Source: Acidisphaera sp. S103 (GTDB lineage Bacteria > Pseudomonadota > Alphaproteobacteria > Acetobacterales > Acetobacteraceae). Taken from it: a stretch of DNA of 64,000 bases. A program made the translations under genes and the position numbers. Under the pieces are notes generated by a model. The model worked only from the letters and a program-made list of their open reading frames with translations, ran no database searches and was not told the origin of the DNA. Positions 41,902-51,040 of the stretch are shown piece after piece; positions within the stretch are counted from its first letter, which is position 1, and every line of letters begins with the position of its first letter. The stretch spans positions 33,638 to 97,637 of the forward strand of contig NZ_LMUJ01000085.1 of NCBI RefSeq assembly GCF_009765975.1, in the 5' to 3' direction.

Positions 41902-42852
41902 GACGCCAGGGACCTGCGCTATTTCATCGCTGCCGCCGAAACCGGTCATTTGCACCAGGCCGCGGAGCGTATTGGCCGCAGTCAACCCGCCCTCAGCAAA
42001 TGCATTCGCCGCCTGGAAACCGAGATCGGCGCTCGGCTGTTTCAGCCCGTGGGCCGCGGCCTGAAGCTAACCCAGGTGGGCCACGCGTTACTGGTGCGTG
42101 CCCGAGGCATCGTCCTCGAAATGCAGGACACGCTGCGTGAGATCACCGACATCGCGCGCGGGGACGCGGGTCACGTGCGCCTGGGCAGTGGCCCGACGAC
42201 GGCCGAATGGCTGCTGCCGGAGCTGTTCCGCCGCCTGCTGATCGAGGCGCCCGGGCTGACATTCCAGGTGACCACCGGATTGGGCGATGTCCTGCGCCAG
42301 GGGTTGCGTGAGGGGCGGCTGGATCTTGCGATCACGCCGCTGGTCGACGGCGATGCGGCGGAATTCGAATCATTCCCGATCGCCGAGGACATGATGGTGG
42401 TGGCCGCTCGGATCGGGCATCCGCTGGATCGGCCGGGGCTTCGGCCAGCCGACCTTGCCAGGTTCAGTTGGCTTTTGCCGGCAGCGTCGCTGGCATCGAC
42501 AGCGTGGTTGCTGCGGACCTTGCAGTCGACCGGGGTGCCCACCCCGCGCATCCAGGTCGAGGCGGATACCGTCATCATGCTGCGCCGTGTCGTGAGCCAG
42601 ACCGACCTGCTGACGTTTCTATCGCGACGTGACCTGGCACATGGTGAGGGCGTGGCGCTCCGCGAACTGGATCTGTCTGGCATTGTGCTGCGAAGACGTG
42701 TCGGCTCCTTATCAGTGCGCAACGGGTACTTGTCGCCGGCGATCAATCGCGTCATGGCGCTGCTGCGAGATCGCACATACATGCTTGAAGCAGGCGTCCA
42801 GGATCTGCAAACCAGCCACCGAACCGCGGCGGAACCGGAGCGGTTGATCTGA
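41899..42852 (+). CDS. LysR-family regulator
   Basis: A 317-residue LysR protein with HTH at about residues 15-40 (GHLHQAAERIGRSQPALSKCIRRLE) and a CbnR/CatM-like effector domain. It is divergent from the NHL/TRAP/hydratase operon across 101 bases and is the likely regulator of that operon. Its effector would be the imported acid or a derivative. It converges on the N-carbamoylase gene. Confidence 0.9.
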   Translation: MDARDLRYFIAAAETGHLHQAAERIGRSQPALSKCIRRLETEIGARLFQPVGRGLKLTQVGHALLVRARGIVLEMQDTLREITDIARGDAGHVRLGSGPTTAEWLLPELFRRLLIEAPGLTFQVTTGLGDVLRQGLREGRLDLAITPLVDGDAAEFESFPIAEDMMVVAARIGHPLDRPGLRPADLARFSWLLPAASLASTAWLLRTLQSTGVPTPRIQVEADTVIMLRRVVSQTDLLTFLSRRDLAHGEGVALRELDLSGIVLRRRVGSLSVRNGYLSPAINRVMALLRDRTYMLEAGVQDLQTSHRTAAEPERLI

Positions 42853-42958
42853 CGACGGTAGCCGGGATCGACCCATCATCGCGCCGCTTTCAGGCGCAAG
42901 ATCGCGCATTGGGCCTGAAAGCGCACAGGACAAGATGCGTGCGAAAGGTCAACGCCCC

Positions 42959-43942
42959 CTATTTCTCCCAAACCGGCGGCGCAACCGCTCCCACCTGTCC
43001 GGTGATCCGTCCATACGCCTCTGGCCGCCGGTGCTTCTCGAACGCGAAAATAGTCGTCCGCCCCAGCACGCACAGATCCAGGTCGCAGTCCGCGGTGATC
43101 AGCTCATCGTCCCAGCTTGCCGCCATTGCGACGATCTCCCCCTGCGGATTGACGATGATGGAGTGCCCGAACAACTCGCAACCATCCTCCACACCCGCTT
43201 TGGCCGTGGCGACCGCGAAACAGGCGTTCTGATAGCATCCCGCCTGGATCGACAAATGCGAGTGGAACACCCGCAGATGATGCGCCTCGAACCCACCGGC
43301 CTCCATGTTCAGGCTCGGTGTGTTGTAGCCCAGCGCCACCAGTTCCACGCTTTGCAACCCCAGCACCCGCCACGCCTCCGGCCAGCGGCGGTCGTTGCAG
43401 ATCATCATTCCCATGTTGATGCCGTCCACCCCGCCCATCGGCGCCCGAATCACTGGAAAGCCCAGGTTGCCGACCTCGAAATAGCGCTTCTCCAGATGCT
43501 GCACGACACGTTTCGGATTGTACTCCGCGTGCCCCGGCAGATGCACCTTGCGATATTTCAGCAGGACGTCGCCCGCCGGCCCAACCAGTATCGAAGTGTT
43601 GAACCGCCGCTTGCGCACGCTGCCGGTTTCATCCGCCTCATACGCGATCTCGGCGTATCCCAGGTGAAATCCGATCCCGTACCGCCGGGCCGCATCGAAC
43701 AGCGGCGCCGTCTCGTTCGACGGCATCGCCGTTTCGAACCAGCAATCGGCTTCGGCGATGTCGTCGTGATAGTGCCGCGGGAAGAACGTAGTCAGCGCCA
43801 GCTCCGGAAAAACCACCAGTTCCACACCGCGCTTGTGCGCCCGTTCCAGCAGCCGGACCATGCGCGCGACGGCCACCGAACGCGGTTCGGCCTTCTGGAT
43901 CGGCCCCAACTGAGCGGCGGCGACGGTGATGATGCGGGACAA
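42959..43942 (-). CDS. N-carbamoyl-D-amino-acid hydrolase-like carbon-nitrogen hydrolase
   Basis: A 327-residue nitrilase-superfamily amidase. TTG 43942 is chosen: AGGAGG lies five bases upstream and SRIITVAAAQLGPIQKAEPR is the expected N-terminus; the frame back to 44038 is unlike the family. The Glu-Lys-Cys triad is in FPELALTTFFPR, YRKVHLPGH and MMICNDRRWPE. The last motif and the surrounding sequence match D-N-carbamoylases, which release D-amino acids from N-carbamoyl derivatives in hydantoin breakdown. No hydantoinase is in the window. Confidence 0.87.
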   Translation of the reverse strand: MSRIITVAAAQLGPIQKAEPRSVAVARMVRLLERAHKRGVELVVFPELALTTFFPRHYHDDIAEADCWFETAMPSNETAPLFDAARRYGIGFHLGYAEIAYEADETGSVRKRRFNTSILVGPAGDVLLKYRKVHLPGHAEYNPKRVVQHLEKRYFEVGNLGFPVIRAPMGGVDGINMGMMICNDRRWPEAWRVLGLQSVELVALGYNTPSLNMEAGGFEAHHLRVFHSHLSIQAGCYQNACFAVATAKAGVEDGCELFGHSIIVNPQGEIVAMAASWDDELITADCDLDLCVLGRTTIFAFEKHRRPEAYGRITGQVGAVAPPVWEK

Positions 43943-44082
43943 GCAATCCTCCTTCTCAAACCGGGCCACGATGCCACGGCTACCCAGATACGCAACCGCC
44001 CGAACTTGCCGTTCCGGTGCCGTGACACTACGAAGCAAAAAGGTGGCCTGACACGTGGGCCGGACATGCAGGGAGGACGGTA

Positions 44083-45582
44083 ATGATCGATCATGACGTG
44101 AGGGTCAGCCCATCGAAGGCAGGCCTGAAGCGGGAAGACCAACTCGCGTGGAAGTTCGCCGGCGTAGCGGCCGACAAAGTCGCGGTGACAAAGCCCGTCG
44201 CGGAGATGATCGTCAACCGCGTCATCGACAACGCCTCGGTGGCGATCGCCTCGACCAACCGCCATGCCATCGTGTCGGCGCGCGACATGGCCCTGGCGCG
44301 TCCGAACAAGAACGGCGCGTCCGTCTTCGGCGTGCCGTCCAGCAAGCGCGTCAGCCCGGAATGGGCTGCCTGGGCCAACGGCGTGGCGGTGCGCGAACTG
44401 GATATGCACGACACGTTTCTTGCCGCCGACTACTCGCATCCCGGCGACAACATCCCGCCGATCCTCGCCGTCGCGCAGACGATGGAAAAATCCGGCAAGG
44501 ACCTGATCCGCGGCATCGCCACCGGCTACGAAATCATGATCAACCTGGTGCGCGCGATCTGCCTGCACGAGCACAAGATCGACCACATTGCCAATCTGTG
44601 CCCGGCGCAGGCCGCCGGCATCGGCACGCTGCTGGGCTTGAAGCAGGACATCATCTACCAGGCGATCCAGCAGGCGGTGCATGTCAGCTTCACCACGCGG
44701 CAGTCGCGCAAGGGTGAAATCAGTTCGTGGAAGGCCTATGCGCCGGCCCATTCCGGCAAGCTGGCGATCGAGGCGGTGGACCGCGTGATGCGCGGCGAGG
44801 ATGCTCCCAGCCCGATCTATGAAGGTGAGGACAGCGTCATCGCCTGGCTGCTGGACGGCCCCCAGGCACACTACGTCGTGCCGCTGCCGGCACCCGGTGA
44901 GGCCAAGCGCGCGATCCTCGACAGCTTCACCAAGGAGCACAGCGCCGAGTACCAGTCGCAGGCACTCATCGATCTCGCGTTCCGCATGCGGGAGAAAATC
45001 GGCAATTTCGACGACGTGGAAAAAATCGTGATCCACACCAGCCATCACACGCACTATGTGATCGGCACCGGTGCCAACGATCCGCAGAAGATGGATCCGA
45101 AGGCGAGCCGGGAAACGCTGGACCATTCGATCATGTATATCTTCGCCGTCGCACTGCAGGATGGCACCTGGCATCACGTCGACAGCTATGCGCCGAAGCG
45201 TGCGGCCCGCGCCGACACGGTAAGGCTGTGGCACAAGATCGAAACGACGGAAGACCCGGAATGGACGCGCCGCTATCGCGCGACCGATCCGAATGAGCTG
45301 TCTTTCGGTGGTCGCGCCGAGATCTTCCTGCGCGACGGCACCGTGCTGAACGATGAGATGGCCGTCGCCAACGCCCATCCGCTTGGCGCCAGGCCGTTCG
45401 GCCGCGACGACTACATCCGGAAGTTCCAGACGTTGACGGATGGGATCATCTCCACCCGGGAATCCAACCGGTTCCTGGAAGCCGCGCAGGAACTGCCGCG
45501 CATGCCGGCCGGCGAACTGCACCGTTTGAACGTGGCGCTGCCCGCCGGCACGCTGGTCGTCGGCAAACCCGGCATTCTCTAA
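44083..45582 (+). CDS. prpD: 2-methylcitrate dehydratase (MmgE/PrpD family)
   Basis: A 499-residue PrpD protein that dehydrates 2-methylcitrate to 2-methyl-cis-aconitate in the methylcitrate cycle for propionyl-CoA. Typical segments: [21 protein letters not shown] (active-site Asp and His), [20 protein letters not shown], and [20 protein letters not shown]. It is followed 31 bases later by a methylcitrate synthase-like gene, the usual partnership. No prpB or prpR is seen. Divergent from the N-carbamoylase gene. Confidence 0.92.
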   Translation: MIDHDVRVSPSKAGLKREDQLAWKFAGVAADKVAVTKPVAEMIVNRVIDNASVAIASTNRHAIVSARDMALARPNKNGASVFGVPSSKRVSPEWAAWANGVAVRELDMHDTFLAADYSHPGDNIPPILAVAQTMEKSGKDLIRGIATGYEIMINLVRAICLHEHKIDHIANLCPAQAAGIGTLLGLKQDIIYQAIQQAVHVSFTTRQSRKGEISSWKAYAPAHSGKLAIEAVDRVMRGEDAPSPIYEGEDSVIAWLLDGPQAHYVVPLPAPGEAKRAILDSFTKEHSAEYQSQALIDLAFRMREKIGNFDDVEKIVIHTSHHTHYVIGTGANDPQKMDPKASRETLDHSIMYIFAVALQDGTWHHVDSYAPKRAARADTVRLWHKIETTEDPEWTRRYRATDPNELSFGGRAEIFLRDGTVLNDEMAVANAHPLGARPFGRDDYIRKFQTLTDGIISTRESNRFLEAAQELPRMPAGELHRLNVALPAGTLVVGKPGIL

Positions 45583-45613
45583 CCCTGGCCTTCTCTAACA
45601 AGGAGAAACGCAT

Positions 45614-46768
45614 ATGAGTGAGACAACTTCTCTTCCCAACAGAGCGAAGAAAGGCGTCGGCCTGTCCGGCGTCACGGCGGGCAACACGGCTTTGTGTACC
45701 GTCGGACGCTCCGGTAACGATCTGCACTACCGCGGCTACGACATCCTGGACGTCGCCGATACCTGTGAGTTCGAGGAGATCGCCTTTCTGCTGGTGCACG
45801 GCACGCTGCCGACACGCGCGGAACTCGCTGGTTACAAGGCGAAGCTTAAGGCGCTGCGCGGTTTGCCGATCGCGGTGAAGCTGGCGCTGGAAGCATTGCC
45901 CGCCGCGTCGCATCCGATGGATGTGATGCGCACCGGCGTCTCCGCGCTGGGCTGCGTGCTGCCGGAAAAGGAAGACCAGAACCCGCCCGGCGCGCGCGAC
46001 ATTGCCGACCGGCTGATGGCCTGCCTGGGCTCGATGCTGCTGTACTGGTTCCACTACGCCCATAACGGCAAGCGCATCGACGTGGAGACCGACGACGATT
46101 CGATCGGTGGGCACTTCCTGCATCTGCTGCACGGCAAGACGCCGTCGGAGATGTTCGTGCGCGCCATGCATACGTCTTTGATTCTCTATGCGGAACATGA
46201 GTTCAACGCGTCGACCTTCACCTGCCGGGTCGTGGCGGGCACCGGTGCCGACATGTACTCGGCGCTGACCGCCGGCATCGGCGCGCTGCGGGGGCCGAAA
46301 CATGGCGGCGCCAACGAGGTCTCTTTCGAGATCCAGAACCGCTACGATTCACCCGACGAAGCGGAAGCGGACATTCGCAAGCGCATCGAAGCGAAGCAGG
46401 TGGTGATCGGATTTGGCCACGCGGTTTATACAATCGCCGATCCGCGCAACAAAGTTATCAAGGAAGTCGCGCGCCGGCTGTCGCAGCATGCCGGATCGAT
46501 GAAGATGTTCGACATAGCAGACCGCATCGAATCGACGATGTGGGATGCGAAGAAGATGTTTGCCAACCTCGATTGGTTTTCCGCCATCAGCTACCACATG
46601 CTGGGCGTGCCGATGGCGATGTTCACGCCGTTGTTCGTCATCGCGCGCACCTCGGGCTGGGCGGCGCATGTGATGGAACAGCGCGTCGACAACAAGCTGA
46701 TTCGTCCGACGGCCAATTATACAGGGCCGGAAAACCTGAAATTCGTGCCCATCGATCAGCGCGGCTGA
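45614..46768 (+). CDS. prpC: 2-methylcitrate synthase/citrate synthase-like protein
   Basis: A 384-residue citrate-synthase-family enzyme, short like bacterial PrpC (full hexameric citrate synthases are about 430). AAGGAGA precedes the ATG. Catalytic His in GPKHGGANE, His in [13 protein letters not shown], and Asp in [11 protein letters not shown]. With the upstream prpD it condenses propionyl-CoA and oxaloacetate. Followed by a strong terminator at 46790-46828, ending the unit. Confidence 0.9.
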   Translation: MSETTSLPNRAKKGVGLSGVTAGNTALCTVGRSGNDLHYRGYDILDVADTCEFEEIAFLLVHGTLPTRAELAGYKAKLKALRGLPIAVKLALEALPAASHPMDVMRTGVSALGCVLPEKEDQNPPGARDIADRLMACLGSMLLYWFHYAHNGKRIDVETDDDSIGGHFLHLLHGKTPSEMFVRAMHTSLILYAEHEFNASTFTCRVVAGTGADMYSALTAGIGALRGPKHGGANEVSFEIQNRYDSPDEAEADIRKRIEAKQVVIGFGHAVYTIADPRNKVIKEVARRLSQHAGSMKMFDIADRIESTMWDAKKMFANLDWFSAISYHMLGVPMAMFTPLFVIARTSGWAAHVMEQRVDNKLIRPTANYTGPENLKFVPIDQRG

Positions 46769-47209
46769 TTGCTTTTTTTACTCGATCGGAACCGCCGCGG
46801 CAGCAATGTCGCGGCGGTTTGTTTTTTTCCATTCGTCCCTGAAACGCTACGCACGAAAATTTTTTTCATAAATATGTCGCCAAACTGTTGCTTTTCGTTG
46901 ACACGTATGGGCGAGACGATGAATAGCGGAATCCGTGTTCGCGAATCGATTCGCACGTCCTGTGCAGACTCTCGATGCGTGAGGACGTTTAACAGTAAGG
47001 ACGGTCAATGGACCGCGACCTTGAAAAGCCGAAAACGAGTCAAGCGGGCACCGGGATAGGTGCCGGGTTGAAGCGTGTGCCAGCCGGTTTGCCGATGAAA
47101 CAAATCCCCAAAGCCTGCATCCAGCGGCGCCTGCCCGGCACACGACTCGAACGACGGCTTTACCGAAAGCGCACGACAGAGACGGCACGTTCAACAAGGA
47201 GTTCCGCAG
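46769..47209. other. gene-free region upstream of the histone-like gene
   Basis: After the prpC terminator this holds an AT-rich stretch (about 46850-46900) and TTGACA at 46898-46903 with TGAATA 16 bases on, a weak promoter candidate that would give a leader of nearly 300 bases. Short frames at 46769-47059 and 47008-47220 look non-coding. The long leader may be regulatory. Confidence 0.4.
46790..46828 (+). terminator. intrinsic terminator after prpC
   Basis: Perfect 10-bp stem AACCGCCGCG / CGCGGCGGTT with a 10-base loop, followed by TG and seven T. It begins about 20 bases after the prpC stop. Confidence 0.9.
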
Positions 47210-47767
47210 GTGAGTACTGACGATACAACGATCGACCCTCCCGCCGGCAAGGCGGTGGGTGCGCAAGCCATGGCGATAAAAGCCGCGACCAAGAAAGCGG
47301 CGGCGAAGAAACCGGTAGTCAAGAAAGCTGCCGCCAAGAAGACCGCGGCCAAGGCTGCCCCGAAGAAGGCTGCCGCCAAGGCCGCCCCAAAGAAAGCGGT
47401 TGGCAAGAAGGCCGCTGCCAAGGCTGCGCCAAAGAAAGCTGCTGCCAAGGCCGCCCCAAAGAAAGCGGCTGGCAAGAAGGCTGCTGCGAAGAAGGCCGCG
47501 CCAAAGAAAGCTGCTGCCAAAGCCGCGCCGAAGAAGGCTGCTGCCAAGGCCGCCCCAAAGAAGGCCGCTGCCAAAAAGGCCGCCCCTAAGAAGGCTGCAC
47601 CGAAGAAAGCCGCCGTGAAGAAAGCCGCGGCGAAGGCGCCGGCCGTGAAAAAGGCCGCGCCGAAGAAAGGCGTGGCGAAGAAGCCTGCTCGTAAGCCGAA
47701 GGTCATGACCGTATCGGCACCCGCGCCCGAAGCAGCGACGATTGCCGCGAGCGAGTCGAACGAATAA
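47210..47767 (+). CDS. lysine/alanine-rich histone H1-like protein
   Basis: A 185-residue basic protein made almost wholly of K/A/P repeats of the AAPKKAAAK type from residue 24 to 160, with an acidic N-terminus (STDDTTIDPP) and a neutral tail. Such H1-like proteins (AlgP/Hc-like) bind DNA non-specifically and compact the nucleoid. GTG 47210 has AAGGAG about ten bases upstream. A leader of about 300 bases and a good terminator suggest a separate transcript. The repeat count may vary between strains. Confidence 0.85.
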   Translation: MSTDDTTIDPPAGKAVGAQAMAIKAATKKAAAKKPVVKKAAAKKTAAKAAPKKAAAKAAPKKAVGKKAAAKAAPKKAAAKAAPKKAAGKKAAAKKAAPKKAAAKAAPKKAAAKAAPKKAAAKKAAPKKAAPKKAAVKKAAAKAPAVKKAAPKKGVAKKPARKPKVMTVSAPAPEAATIAASESNE

Positions 47768-47789
47768 TCGCCACCGACGATGTGTGAAG

Positions 47790-47820
47790 GAAAGGGCGCC
47801 CTCGCGGCGCCTTTTCTTTT
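47790..47820 (+). terminator. intrinsic terminator after the histone-like gene
   Basis: GAAAGGGCGCC-CTCGC-GGCGCCTTTTC: a strong GC stem, one mismatch in the extension, followed by a T-rich run (CTTTTCTTTT). It lies 23 bases after the stop. Confidence 0.85.
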
Positions 47821-47860
47821 GGTCTGGCCACCGAACCGGCAGCCGGACGATCAACCTGCT

Positions 47861-48493
47861 CTACTGAAACGTCGTCAGCAGATCATCCACCTGCGGCACG
47901 GTCAACAACCGCGGTGACTGGCCGCGCAACATCAGAAAAAGCTTGGCGGCTTCTTCCAGTTCCTCGGCCGCATAGACCGCGTCGGTCAGCGTCTTGCCCG
48001 AGACCACCGGCCCATGGTTGGCCAGCAGCACCGCCCGGGCATCGGCTGCCGCTGCGTTGATCGCCGGTTCCATCGCCGGATCGCCAGGCCGGTAATACGG
48101 AACGATCGGCATGCGCCGGCCGACCCGCATGACGAAATACGGTGTCAGCGGCGGGATCGGATTGGATGCATCGACGTCCGGCAGGCAGGACACCGCCGTC
48201 GCCTGCGTCGAATGCAGATGCACCACGGCCCCCGCCTCCGCGCGCGCCTGATAGAAGGCCCGGTGCATGAACACTTCCTTCGACGGCTTGTCGCCGCCGA
48301 CGTGCTGGAATGCCAAATCCAGTTTGGACAGCCGCTCGGGATCGAGTCGACCCAGACTCGAATTCGTCGGCGTCATCAGATACCCATCCGCCAGGCGCAC
48401 GCTGATGTTGCCGGCGCTGCCGACGGAAAAGCCGCGTGCGAACAAACTGGCCCCGAGTTCGCTCAGCAGGATGCGTGTGTCGCGTTCGTCCAT
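47861..48493 (-). CDS. otnC: class II aldolase/adducin-family 3-oxo-tetronate-4-phosphate decarboxylase-like
   Basis: A 210-residue class II aldolase-fold protein. Zinc ligands: VVHLHSTQA for the first two His and LANHGPVV for the third, with Glu in the KEVFMHRAF loop as possible base. It lies four bases downstream of the four-carbon acid-sugar kinase gene. In the tetronate route OtnC decarboxylates 3-oxo-tetronate 4-phosphate to dihydroxyacetone phosphate. The dehydrogenase OtnD and isomerase OtnI are not adjacent, so the symbol is given from the paired genes. Confidence 0.75.
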   Translation of the reverse strand: MDERDTRILLSELGASLFARGFSVGSAGNISVRLADGYLMTPTNSSLGRLDPERLSKLDLAFQHVGGDKPSKEVFMHRAFYQARAEAGAVVHLHSTQATAVSCLPDVDASNPIPPLTPYFVMRVGRRMPIVPYYRPGDPAMEPAINAAAADARAVLLANHGPVVSGKTLTDAVYAAEELEEAAKLFLMLRGQSPRLLTVPQVDDLLTTFQ

Positions 48494-48497
48494 GACC

Positions 48498-49766
48498 TTA
48501 TGCCTCCAGTACGCGGAACGCTTTCAGGAAGAAGTCGGTGGCGCCGAAATTGCCCGATTTCAACGCCATCATCAGACCCGGCCCGCGTCCCTCGGCAAAC
48601 GTCCAGGGCACGCCTGGATCGATCTCCACCCCGATGCGCAGACTGCGCACGCCAAGCCGCCCCGCGACCGCGCCAGACGTCTCCCCGCCTGCGACGACAA
48701 GCTTGCGCACCCCCCGCGCCACCAGGCCTTCCGCGATGCGTGCGGCGGCGTCCTCGATCAGTGCCCCCGCTGCCTCCCGTCCCAGGCGCGCTTGCAGCGC
48801 CGCGACCTTGTCCGGTGGCGCCGAGGCGGCGATGACCACCGGCTTGTCGCCGATCTTGTCTGCCGCCCACGCCAGCGCCGCTTCGCTCAGCGCCGCCGCA
48901 TCAGGCGTGGCCAGCGCATCGAGTTCGAACACCGGCAAATGGCTGCGCGCATATCCCAACTGCGCCAGCGTCGCTCGGGAGCACGATCCCGCGAGAACCG
49001 CGCTCGCGCCGTCAACCTTCGGCAACGCGCCCGGATCGATCGCCGCCGCCAACAGCCCCGCGCGCCGGTAGTTCGCCGGCAGGCCCATCGCGACGCCCGA
49101 ACCACCGGTGATCAGCGCGTGGCTCGCCGCGGCCTCCCCGATCGAAATCAGATGCGCGTCGGTGATGGCATCGACGATGGCATAGCGGCGGCCGCGTTCC
49201 TTCAACTGCGTCATCGCGTCGCGGATCGCATGCGTGCCCTGATCGACAGTGGTGAACGGCACCAACCCGACCGTGCCTTCGGTCTGGCGCGAAAGCACCC
49301 GCACCAGATTCGCGTCGGTCATCGGCGTCAGCGGATGATTTTCCATGCCGCTTTCGTTCAGCAGGACCCCGCCGGCGAACAAATAACCCTGATAGACGGT
49401 GCGCGCGTTGGTCGGAAACGCCGGACAGGCCAGCGCGAAACCACAGTCCAGCGCCGCAACCAGCGCGTCCGCCACCGGCCCGATATTCCCTTCATCGGTG
49501 CTGTCGAAGGTAGAGCAGTATTTGAAAAAATACTGCCGGGCCCCGGCGGCTTGCAGCCATTTCAATGCCGCGAGACTCTCATCGATGGCCTGCCGCACCG
49601 GCGCGGTGCGCGATTTCAGCGCCACCACCACGGCATCCGCGTCGGGTACCGGCAAATCCGGTGATGGCACGCCGATCAGTTGCACCGTTCGCATGCCGCC
49701 GCGCACCAGCATCGAGCACAGATCGGTGGCACCCGTGAAATCGTCGGCGATCACACCTAGCAGCAT
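48498..49766 (-). CDS. otnK: four-carbon acid sugar kinase, 3-oxo-tetronate kinase-like
   Basis: A 422-residue DUF1537-family kinase. N-terminal GVIADDFTGATDLCSMLVRGG and FFKYCSTFDST are typical, as is the C-terminal VVAGGETSGAV followed by GVEIDPGVPWTFAEG and SGNFGATDFFLKAF. It phosphorylates 3-oxo-tetronate or a related C4 acid before OtnC. ATG 49766 follows GGGAGG; the frame extends to 49829 without a better start. An upstream 19-base direct repeat at 49798/49857 may be regulatory. Confidence 0.85.
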   Translation of the reverse strand: MLLGVIADDFTGATDLCSMLVRGGMRTVQLIGVPSPDLPVPDADAVVVALKSRTAPVRQAIDESLAALKWLQAAGARQYFFKYCSTFDSTDEGNIGPVADALVAALDCGFALACPAFPTNARTVYQGYLFAGGVLLNESGMENHPLTPMTDANLVRVLSRQTEGTVGLVPFTTVDQGTHAIRDAMTQLKERGRRYAIVDAITDAHLISIGEAAASHALITGGSGVAMGLPANYRRAGLLAAAIDPGALPKVDGASAVLAGSCSRATLAQLGYARSHLPVFELDALATPDAAALSEAALAWAADKIGDKPVVIAASAPPDKVAALQARLGREAAGALIEDAAARIAEGLVARGVRKLVVAGGETSGAVAGRLGVRSLRIGVEIDPGVPWTFAEGRGPGLMMALKSGNFGATDFFLKAFRVLEA

Positions 49767-49797
49767 TGTTCGGCCTCCCTGTTGAAAGCGTCGTCGC

Positions 49798-49875
49798 GCC
49801 GGGCGGAACGTCCTGGACGCACGGAGCACGCGATCAATCTATTAAACTGTGATCACGCCGAGCGGAACGTCCTGG
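49798..49875. repeat. direct repeat upstream of otnK
   Basis: GCCGGGCGGAACGTCCTGG (49798-49816) and GCCGAGCGGAACGTCCTGG (49857-49875) match in 18 of 19 bases, 59 bases apart, in the gap between the kinase gene and the glycosyltransferase gene. Two copies only. Confidence 0.7.
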
Positions 49876-49901
49876 CGTACAAATCACGCCATCGACCAGA
49901 T

Positions 49902-50915
49902 CTACTTCTCAAGCGCGGCGGCGAGGCGCACGGCCTGTTCGTTCCACGACGGCAGCGATTGGCCGGATTGCCACGCGATCTCCGCCAGATCATGCAGCAG
50001 TGATCGGTCGAAGATCAGCCGGCGCAGCGCTTTCGATAATTGCTCGACATCGCCGGGCGCGCAGACCACCCCCGCCTCGGGTTCCACCAGCGTGGGCACC
50101 GCCCCCACGTTCGTCACCGCGACAGGCAGGCCACGCCGCAGCGCCTCGGCGATGGCGACGCCATAGCCCTCGAAATACGATGTCAGGGCGAACAGATCGG
50201 CGCCCGCCCACAACGCCTCCGTCACGTCATCGGCGAAACGGACACGGCGCCCGAGACCCAACGCCTCGGCCAGTGCGCGCAGTCCATTCGCATACACCGG
50301 ATCGCGATCGGCCGAACCCGCCAGGGTCAGTTCCCACTCGAGGTCGAACAACCGCCCGAGCGCCCGCAGCAACACGTCGTGGCCCTTGCGCGGGATCAGC
50401 GCACCCACCGACAGGATCCGGCAGGCTGTTCCAGCCGAACCGCTGCCGCGCGGCAGGTCGTCGATCCCTGGAACGATGACGCGGATGCGGTCGGCAGGCA
50501 CGGCGAAGTCCCGAACCAGACGTTCCCCCGTCTGATCGCTGGTCACGACAAGCCGCGGCAGGTCGCGGAACATCGTCGCCTCGGTCGCGTGCAGGCGCTG
50601 GCCGGTCTCCTCCGGCACGCCGGTTTCCAGCGAGGCCGGATGGTGGATCAACGCCGTCACCTGGTGCAGTGGCAGGCCGGCGAAGGCCGGCAGCGCCAGC
50701 CCGTCGATCAATTTCACGCTGTCGGCGGGAAGCGCCGCCCACGCCGTCCTGGCAGCGTAGATCGCCGCCTGGTCGGGGTCGGGCAGGCGCCCACCCAGTT
50801 CCACCACCCGCACGGTGTGTCCCAGGGCGCGCAGACCGTCCGCCATGCGGCGATCGTAGGTGTGACCCCCGGACACCGTCGCGAGCGGCCCGGGGACGAT
50901 CAGGCAAACATCCAT
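49902..50915 (-). CDS. GT4-type glycosyltransferase
   Basis: A 337-residue GT-B glycosyltransferase of family 4. The N-terminal Rossmann domain (LIVPGPLATVSGGHTYDRRMADGL) and the C-terminal donor domain (ILSVGALIPRKGHDVLLRAL, LTSYFEGYGVAIAEAL with the conserved E-x7-E) are clear. It transfers an activated sugar to a lipid, polysaccharide or small molecule; neither is deducible. It is isolated between catabolic genes. Confidence 0.88.
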   Translation of the reverse strand: MDVCLIVPGPLATVSGGHTYDRRMADGLRALGHTVRVVELGGRLPDPDQAAIYAARTAWAALPADSVKLIDGLALPAFAGLPLHQVTALIHHPASLETGVPEETGQRLHATEATMFRDLPRLVVTSDQTGERLVRDFAVPADRIRVIVPGIDDLPRGSGSAGTACRILSVGALIPRKGHDVLLRALGRLFDLEWELTLAGSADRDPVYANGLRALAEALGLGRRVRFADDVTEALWAGADLFALTSYFEGYGVAIAEALRRGLPVAVTNVGAVPTLVEPEAGVVCAPGDVEQLSKALRRLIFDRSLLHDLAEIAWQSGQSLPSWNEQAVRLAAALEK

Positions 50916-51040
50916 GGGCCGGTCATAACAGGTTCCGATGGATAGTCACGCCACACCAACGCTCGTCCATGGCCATGCGGCCGTCTGGCAAACAACGCCC
51001 TGGATCGGCTACTGATGCATCACTGCACCGGGAGACTCAC

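Noticed and set aside
43792..45522. 576-codon open frame antisense to prpD
   Set aside because: Shadow frame; it even overlaps the N-carbamoylase gene on its own strand.
46769..47220. Short plus-strand frames between prpC and the histone-like gene
   Set aside because: No ribosome-binding site of note, overlap with the terminator, and low-complexity basic products; treated as leader.
47330..47640. Regular DNA repeats that might suggest a CRISPR or satellite array
   Set aside because: The period follows codons of the lysine/alanine repeat protein and there are no spacers.
47191..47706. Alanine/phenylalanine-rich minus-strand frame opposite the histone-like gene
   Set aside because: Arises from the complement of the K/A repeats; no start signal and no family.
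49798..49875. Two-copy repeat considered as a minimal CRISPR
   Set aside because: Only two 19-base copies, no further unit and no cas genes.
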